DNA from: Candidatus Enterococcus testudinis
Lineage (GTDB): Bacteria; Bacillota; Bacilli; Lactobacillales; Enterococcaceae
Assembly (NCBI RefSeq): GCF_002140915.1
Contig: NZ_NGKU01000001.1
Coordinates: 1,103,645 to 1,167,644 of the forward strand
Reading direction: 5' to 3'
DNA: 64,000 nucleotides
Below, one piece after another: positions 57,248-64,000 of this stretch. Positions within the stretch are counted from its first letter, which is position 1. Each line of letters begins with the position of its first letter. A program made the translations under genes and the position numbers. The notes below the pieces were generated by a model that worked only from the letters and a program-made list of their open reading frames with translations, was not told the origin of the DNA and made no database searches.

Positions 57248-57331
57248 GCGCATCACCTTTCAGTAGTCAAAATTGTTTTCTTTTTGCCAGTGTATCAAAT
57301 GTTGGTGTTTCCGAAAAGAAAATAAAAAAAT

Positions 57332-57364
57332 ATGGTTGCGGTTTCAAATTGAACGTGTTATTAT
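57332..57364 (+). promoter_or_regulatory. Promoter with cre-like site of beta-glucoside locus 2
   Basis: TTGCGG (57336-57341), 17-base spacer, TATTAT (57359-57364). The overlapping ATGGTTGCGGTTTCA shows a cre-like pattern with two mismatches. Confidence 0.6.
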
Positions 57365-57378
57365 GCAGTTAATAAACA

Positions 57379-57469
57379 GGCATGTGACTGGTAATGCAGG
57401 CAGGACCTATGAAAGCAAAAGGAACCTTTGGGTTTTTTGATTGTTTTTTTAGGTGCTGCCTGTTTTTTT
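57379..57469 (+). promoter_or_regulatory. RAT antiterminator 3 with terminator
   Basis: A divergent RAT (57379-57407) overlaps the terminator arm CAGGCAGGACCT, which pairs with AGGTGCTGCCTG (57451-57462) before a T run. It gates the second PTS gene, presumably through the LicT protein at 60876. Confidence 0.8.
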
Positions 57470-57516
57470 CTTTGTTTGGCCGACAAAGAAAAAATCAATC
57501 AAAAGGAGAATGAAGG

Positions 57517-59343
57517 ATGAATACAAAGGAAACGGCAAAATCCGTCGTGGCGTTGGTTGGCGGAAAAGAAAATATTGCACATTTGGAACACTGCTCGACA
57601 CGGTTACGCTTTACATTGAAAGACGATGCACTAGTGCAAAAGGACCAATTGGAAAAAGTCGATGGTGTGATTGGTGTACGTCAAAACGTACAATGCCAAG
57701 TGATCATCGGGAATGATGTAGTTGAAGTATATGATGAAGTCATGCACGTCTTAGGTCATCAGCTAGATAATAGTGGTGCAACCACAGGCAAAAAACAATC
57801 TTGGGGCGCTGTTTTACTGGACTTCATCATTTCTATCTTCCAGCCATTGATTCCAGCAGTGGCAGGTGGCGGTGTCTTAAAATCAATGCTCTTATTGGCC
57901 TCTTTGATTGGTATATTGGATAATCAAAGTCAAACCTATCAAGTGCTGAACTTGATTGGCGGCGCGCCATTATACTTTCTGCCGATTTTGGTGGCAATGA
58001 CGACTGCCAATAAATTGAAGGTCAATCAATTAGTTGCAGTTTCTGCTGTAGGTGCGTTGATTTTGCCAGATATGACAGCAATGCTGACTGAAGGCGCAAC
58101 ATTCATGGGCTTTGGTCTGCAAAGTATCGCCTATGCATCGCAAGTGTTTCCAGCAATCTTAACTGTCTTGTTTTATGCACAAATCGAAAAATGGTTTACC
58201 AAATTTTCACCAAAACCGATTCGGATTTTCTTTGTGCCAATGATGAGTTTGCTGATCACAGTTCCGATTGCGTTGTTGATCTTAGGACCTTTGGGCTTTC
58301 AGGTAGGCACTGTCTTTTCAGCAATGATTATTTGGTTGTATGAACAATTGGGATGGGTCGCTACTGGATTGTTGGCTGCCGTCTTGCCTTTGATGGTGGT
58401 GACAGGCATGCATAAAGCGATGATTCCTTATGCTGTATCTTCAATGAGCGAGCTTGGCGCAGAATTATTGTACTTGCCGGCATCATTGGCACATAATATT
58501 GCTGAATCTGGGGCGTGTTTTGCAGTAGCCATTCGTACGAAAGACCAACGATTACGCTCAACAGCGATTTCAGCAGGTATCTCCGCTCTTTTTGGTATTA
58601 CTGAACCAGCGTTATATGGGGTTACGATTTTACACAAACGGGTGTTATACGGTGTCATGGCCGCAAGTTTGATCGGCGGAACAACAGCCGGGATTTTTGC
58701 CATCAAAGGTTTTGCATTGGTGGGACCAGGTCTTGCCAGTATCACGATGTTCGTTGATGAAGCAAATCCGATGAATTTAATCTGGGCTTTCGTTACACTA
58801 GGGATATCCTTTGTCGCTTCGTTTGTTTTCGTCTTGTTCTTGTTCAAAGACAAAGTTGCTGAACATGACGTGATTATCGATACAAAATCAGAAGTATTAT
58901 CAAAACCGATCTCTGGTCAAGTCGTTTCTTTAGCTGAAGTCAATGATGATGTTTTTTCAAGTGGAATGATCGGTGAAGGCTTCGGCATTATTCCAGATAG
59001 CGGCGTGTTGGTCGCACCTGAGGACGGTGAAGTGACCATGTTATTTGAAACCAATCATGCCCTTGGCTTAAAAACACAAAATGGTGCTGAACTATTGTTC
59101 CATATAGGTTTAGACACGGTGCAATTGGCCGGCAAGCACTTTACTCCGGATGTTCAAGCGGGTGATGTTGTGAAAAAAGGTCAAGCGTTGATCCATTTTG
59201 ATCTTCAAGCAATCAAAGACTTAGGATACGATCCAACAGTGATCTGTGTGGTCACAAATAAAGAAAACTTTGTGATCAAACCAATCGAACCAACCGCAGG
59301 TAAGTTGCAAGATGATGTGTTGTCGATCGCACCTGTCCTGTAA
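57517..59343 (+). CDS. Beta-glucoside PTS transporter subunit EIIBCA (2)
   Basis: A 608-residue EIIBCA: EIIB Cys26 in LEHCSTRLRF, EIIC helices with FGITEPALYG, EIIA with His514 and phospho-acceptor His529 in FHIGLDTVQL. Paralogue of the protein at 5656 but clearly divergent, so probably a different beta-glucoside. AAGGAG is eight bases before the ATG. Confidence 0.93.
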   Translation: MNTKETAKSVVALVGGKENIAHLEHCSTRLRFTLKDDALVQKDQLEKVDGVIGVRQNVQCQVIIGNDVVEVYDEVMHVLGHQLDNSGATTGKKQSWGAVLLDFIISIFQPLIPAVAGGGVLKSMLLLASLIGILDNQSQTYQVLNLIGGAPLYFLPILVAMTTANKLKVNQLVAVSAVGALILPDMTAMLTEGATFMGFGLQSIAYASQVFPAILTVLFYAQIEKWFTKFSPKPIRIFFVPMMSLLITVPIALLILGPLGFQVGTVFSAMIIWLYEQLGWVATGLLAAVLPLMVVTGMHKAMIPYAVSSMSELGAELLYLPASLAHNIAESGACFAVAIRTKDQRLRSTAISAGISALFGITEPALYGVTILHKRVLYGVMAASLIGGTTAGIFAIKGFALVGPGLASITMFVDEANPMNLIWAFVTLGISFVASFVFVLFLFKDKVAEHDVIIDTKSEVLSKPISGQVVSLAEVNDDVFSSGMIGEGFGIIPDSGVLVAPEDGEVTMLFETNHALGLKTQNGAELLFHIGLDTVQLAGKHFTPDVQAGDVVKKGQALIHFDLQAIKDLGYDPTVICVVTNKENFVIKPIEPTAGKLQDDVLSIAPVL

Positions 59344-60855
<1,512 letters not shown>

Positions 60856-60875
60856 TCGTCGAGGAGTGTAGCGGC

Positions 60876-61721
60876 ATGATCCAAATCAAAAAAGTACTAA
60901 ATTCAAGTGTCGTGTTGGTGGATAACCAAGGACAAGAGATGATTGCGTTGGGCAAAGGTATCGGGTTTGGTAAGAAGAACGGTGACGTGATCACAGACAC
61001 GGATATTGACCAAGTCTTCTTGCCAATCACTGAAAACAAGTCCAGTCAATTCGCAGCATTGGTGGATGAGATTCCATTGCACTACTTTGAAATGACCAAA
61101 GACATTGTTAATATTGCAGAAAGACAACTGCCCTATACGCTTAACCCAACGATTTATCTGACTCTATCCGATCATTTGCACTTCGCAGTAGAACGGCAGC
61201 AAAAAGGCATGAGTATGACCAATCGATTGTATTGGGAAATCAAAAATTACTATGCTGCAGAATTTGAAGTCGCGGAAAAAGCGATGGCACTCTTAGCCGA
61301 AAAATACCAGATGGTTCTGCCTGATGAGGAAGCATCGAATATCGCATTTCATTTGATCAACGCCCAAGCAGGAGAAGAGAATCAAGATGGACTAAAAAAA
61401 GCCAAGTTGATCAGTACGATCGTTAATTTGGTGCGTTACACCATTCAGCAAGATATGGACACAAATTCAATTCACTATAGTCGGTTCATTACCCATGTGC
61501 GGTTTTTTGTTGATCGTTTCTTTATGGATGATTTGACACAAGAAACGGATGAAGGATTATATCGGCAGATGTGGGCTTTGTATCCCAATGCAATGGATAT
61601 TGCTACCAAAGTCAAAGCGTATTTAGACCAAGAATTTGACACAAAGATTCCTGAGAATGAAATCGTCTTTCTAGGTGTTCACATCAATCGATTGATGAAC
61701 CACTCAGCTATCGGAAAATAA
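60876..61721 (+). CDS. LicT/BglG-family transcription antiterminator 2
   Basis: A 281-residue antiterminator: CAT RNA-binding domain (about 1-56, LGKGIGF), PRD1 with His100 and His159, PRD2 with His207 and His269. It is the last gene of the unit, not the first as in locus 1, so it is expressed only after RAT 3 is read through. The ATG at 60876 follows GAGGAG. Confidence 0.92.
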   Translation: MIQIKKVLNSSVVLVDNQGQEMIALGKGIGFGKKNGDVITDTDIDQVFLPITENKSSQFAALVDEIPLHYFEMTKDIVNIAERQLPYTLNPTIYLTLSDHLHFAVERQQKGMSMTNRLYWEIKNYYAAEFEVAEKAMALLAEKYQMVLPDEEASNIAFHLINAQAGEENQDGLKKAKLISTIVNLVRYTIQQDMDTNSIHYSRFITHVRFFVDRFFMDDLTQETDEGLYRQMWALYPNAMDIATKVKAYLDQEFDTKIPENEIVFLGVHINRLMNHSAIGK

Positions 61722-61760
61722 ACAAAAGACCAGTATCTGCAGATGCTGGTCTTTTGTTTA
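61721..61760. terminator. Bidirectional terminator after licT 2
   Basis: AACAAAAGACCAG and CTGGTCTTTTGTT arms with A/T tracts on both sides. Confidence 0.9.
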
Positions 61761-61799
61761 TGTAGAAAAAGAGATGAGAAACCTCACTTGATGCAAGTT

Positions 61800-62171
61800 T
61801 CACTCTTTGGCAAAGGGATATTCTTTTCGATCCGGTATAACACCACGCACACCGCCTCGCGGATGTTCCACATCTCCGTCGTAGCGAGGAATCAAATGAT
61901 AATGGAAGATCGTTTGTCCCGCGGATTCGCCGCAGTTGAAGCCAATGTTATAGCCAGTGGGTTGGTGAAGAGTATCCAGCAATAATTTTGCTTCCTCAAG
62001 GAGTTTGCTGAGGGCGATTTTTTCTTTCGAAGTCAGCGCAAAGTAATCTGTGCGATGCGCTTTAGGAATCAGTAGTATATGACCTTTGGATACAGGATAA
62101 CGGTCTTCGATTACGAAGAATAGCTCTGATTCGATCAAAGTGGTTTGATTGATGCAGAAGGGACAGGACAT
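61800..62171 (-). CDS. HIT-family hydrolase
   Basis: A 123-residue HIT protein: CPFC at the N-terminus, GHILLIPKAH, the GYNIGFNCGESAGQTI segment and the catalytic HYHLIPR, a variant of HxHxH. It hydrolyses nucleotide conjugates such as AMP derivatives. Monocistronic. Confidence 0.92.
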   Translation of the reverse strand: MSCPFCINQTTLIESELFFVIEDRYPVSKGHILLIPKAHRTDYFALTSKEKIALSKLLEEAKLLLDTLHQPTGYNIGFNCGESAGQTIFHYHLIPRYDGDVEHPRGGVRGVIPDRKEYPFAKE

Positions 62172-62872
62172 CTGTCACACACCTTTCTGAATATATCTGA
62201 TGACGAACGAATATTTGCTTCTTTCAAGTATAACAGCCTCATTCCTTAGGGACAATCTATTCTATACATCAATCGCTATCGCCTTTTTTGTCGGCATTTT
62301 TTTTGTGAAACAGCAACTATTTCTTTGATCGTTGAAAAAAATGAATGTTGCTTTTCTTTCCTTCTCGCTATACTAAACATGACGAAAAGTACCATCAATG
62401 ATCAGACATCGTATGATCAATCGTTAACAGCGATAGAGAAGAACAATTTTTTTCATCCGTCATCCTTTTGGATCATCGGGGTGAAAGAGGACTGCGGTTC
62501 TACAGACCAACATCATCATTTGGATACAAATCTAATCAAGCAGTAGTGGTTGTTCTTTTGTGAAAGATAGATCAAAGGAAGTGAATTTTATCGGTGCTTG
62601 ATCTATGTGAGGAACTGACGGGTACCCTGATAAGCAAGCGTACTGTAATTCGCAGTGTTCAGATAGTAGAACACATTTTAGTGAAATATCTTAAATATAT
62701 ATTTTTACAAATGGCATCCGAGTTTGTTTTACTATTTTTATTTATTTAGCAAAAAATATAGATTTGTATCGATTTGTTTGATAAGCTAATTGCAGCATAT
62801 TTTTTAGGGAATCATATGTTGATGATAGGCACCACGCACCTCTTTTTGACTGTACAAAATGATGAGTAGGTG
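62172..62872. other. Long intergenic region before the prepilin genes
   Basis: About 700 bases in which I find no supported gene; a 73-codon frame near 62325 has no ribosome-binding site and unnatural composition. No known RNA motif was recognised. The last 200 bases are very AT-rich and probably hold the pilin promoter. Confidence 0.4.
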
Positions 62873-63541
62873 ATGAATCTGAAAGAATCCATGAAAAAGA
62901 GAGGGAATCTTGACGAAGCAGGCTTTAGCCTTATTGAGGTCATAGGCGCGATCGTCATTTTGGGTATCTCTTTCCTCTTGATTGCCTCGTTGGTGATCCA
63001 AAACAACTATGCAATCAACTTCAATAAGCAGCAAGAAGAAGCGATTGCAGCGCGGGAAGATATTAAGGAATGGCTGCTCTATAAAGCCCAAATTCAAGAC
63101 ATAGCAAATTTAAATCCTTGGGTATTTACAGAACCGTCACATGCTGAATCAACGGCGATGCAACAACGTAGAAATCACTTGGTCGTTGATAATACAGGTA
63201 TTCAATATGCACAAGGACAACCGTTATATGGAGAAACACCCATCGACATTGAAGATGATTTAAGAGGAACATTTATTCGGAAAGTCGAATATAAATTTGA
63301 TGGTGATGAATTGCCAGAAAACTTAGCCTATTCAGAATATGCACCTTTCTATATTGGACACTATTTGTCTGAAAACGGTGAAGCTACAGACTATCTCGTG
63401 AAAATTTTGGTGGAACAAGACACCACCAGCGCTGATTTCGATCCACGAAGGCAAGGCGTACGGTTGATTATACAGATTTATGGCAAAGCCAGAGGGGATT
63501 TACTCACGGAGACGATTCTTAATTGGGTGATTGAATACTGA
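62873..63541 (+). CDS. Type IV prepilin-like protein
   Basis: A 222-residue pseudopilin with short basic leader, prepilin peptidase site G17/F18 in AGFSLIEV, Glu22 at +5 and a hydrophobic helix (about 18-42). The globular part (rich in Asp and Glu) has no domain I recognise. ATG 62873 or ATG 62891 could be the start; both have weak ribosome-binding sites. First of a run of pilin-like genes. Confidence 0.82.
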   Translation: MNLKESMKKRGNLDEAGFSLIEVIGAIVILGISFLLIASLVIQNNYAINFNKQQEEAIAAREDIKEWLLYKAQIQDIANLNPWVFTEPSHAESTAMQQRRNHLVVDNTGIQYAQGQPLYGETPIDIEDDLRGTFIRKVEYKFDGDELPENLAYSEYAPFYIGHYLSENGEATDYLVKILVEQDTTSADFDPRRQGVRLIIQIYGKARGDLLTETILNWVIEY

Positions 63542-63579
63542 TGTGCATTGAACACGTTTTTGCGGTGAGGAGGAGAAGG

Positions 63580-64000
63580 ATGAAGACCTACATAGCCGAT
63601 GAAAAAGGAATATCAACTGTAGAATTATTAGGGGCAGTCCTTATTTTTGGCATTGTCATCGCGATGTTTTCAAGTACCTTACATCTGATTGTACAAGCAT
63701 CTACCTTACAAGGACGGATCGTGCGTTATCAACAAATGGCCAATGAGATCGTTGCACAAACAGAAGGCATTGCAAAAACTAATGGTATTTATGAACAAGC
63801 AGGATATTTGGGCAAATTTGATAGCTTGAATTTTCATGAAGAGCATATTTTGAAGGTGATACCGGAAGGAGCGTCGGGAGAAAACATGACTGATCAAGGA
63901 AGCAGTCGACTGATGCTGACAGATATCAATGATACGACAAATAGTCGGGGACGTTATTATGACACCAAGGATTCAAACATAAAATTGAAACTCATTCAAC
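63580..64000 (+). CDS. Type IV prepilin-like protein, cut by window end
   Basis: The ATG follows GAGGAGGAGAAGG. Leader MKTYIADEKG with cleavage before ISTVELLGAV and Glu15 at +5, then a hydrophobic helix. The reading frame is open to the last base (140 residues seen). With the previous gene it suggests a Com-type or Tad-like pseudopilus cluster continuing to the right. Confidence 0.8.
   Translation, partial: MKTYIADEKGISTVELLGAVLIFGIVIAMFSSTLHLIVQASTLQGRIVRYQQMANEIVAQTEGIAKTNGIYEQAGYLGKFDSLNFHEEHILKVIPEGASGENMTDQGSSRLMLTDINDTTNSRGRYYDTKDSNIKLKLIQ

Noticed and set aside
62325-62546. A 73-codon plus-strand frame
   Set aside because: No ribosome-binding site, uneven composition and no partner; treated as intergenic.

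Overview
The window reads as chromosome of a low-GC Gram-positive lactic acid bacterium, most likely a pigmented Enterococcus such as the E. casseliflavus group. That assignment is inference from gene content: crtN/crtM carotenoid genes, LicT-controlled beta-glucoside PTS loci, MprF paired with an alpha/beta hydrolase, a dga-type amino-sugar-acid cluster and ChW-repeat secreted proteins. I saw no rRNA, tRNA, CRISPR array, IS element or prophage.

Layout. 1-4.1 kb: an Mga-like regulator and an orphan peptide-binding lipoprotein. 4.1-9.1 kb: a beta-glucoside locus (licT, PTS EIIBCA, 6-phospho-beta-glucosidase) with a catabolite-control site and two ribonucleic antiterminators. 9.2-22.2 kb: a molybdenum island. 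It holds a cytoplasmic nitrate-reductase-like molybdoenzyme with a 16-Cys ferredoxin, a flavoprotein and a TDT-family permease, then modABC and mobA, moeA, a mobB-moaC fusion, moaB, moeB, moaE, moaD and moaA. 22.2-26.2 kb: ilvD, a MIP18-family Fe-S protein, a stand-alone PRD protein and an SDR. 26.3-27.3 kb: an M-box magnesium riboswitch with terminator but no magnesium transporter, a decayed gene and an unannotated 52-aa gene. 27.5-36.4 kb: housekeeping and stress genes (BlaI-like regulator, ohrR/ohr, mprF with a hydrolase, Fur-box-linked ferredoxin-NADP reductase, CDF transporter, GNAT, RelB-like antitoxin).

36.6-43.3 kb: a PRD activator operon encoding a galactitol-type PTS, a galactonate-dehydratase homologue and a KDPG-type aldolase, without a kinase. 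43.3-50.1 kb: a second sugar-acid operon with a frameshifted Lac-family EIIC, a MupG-like glycosidase, an amidohydrolase/deacetylase, DgaE, DgaF and a KDG-type kinase. 50.1-54.9 kb: an apparent operon hrtB-hrtA-crtN-crtM-tetR joining a heme-efflux-type ABC transporter to C30 carotenoid synthesis, with a long palindrome ahead of it. 55-57.3 kb: a ChW-repeat secreted protein and an HD/DapA-like pair. 57.3-61.8 kb: a second beta-glucoside locus (RAT, EIIBCA, GH1, licT). 61.8-64 kb: a HIT protein and two type IV prepilin-like genes, the second cut by the window edge.

The strongest leads are the orphan M-box, the nitrate-reductase-like module with its TDT partner, the two kinase-poor or deacetylase-linked sugar-acid pathways, and the carotenoid/heme-efflux operon. 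No experiment or database search supports the functional calls; they rest on motifs, family resemblance and gene order.
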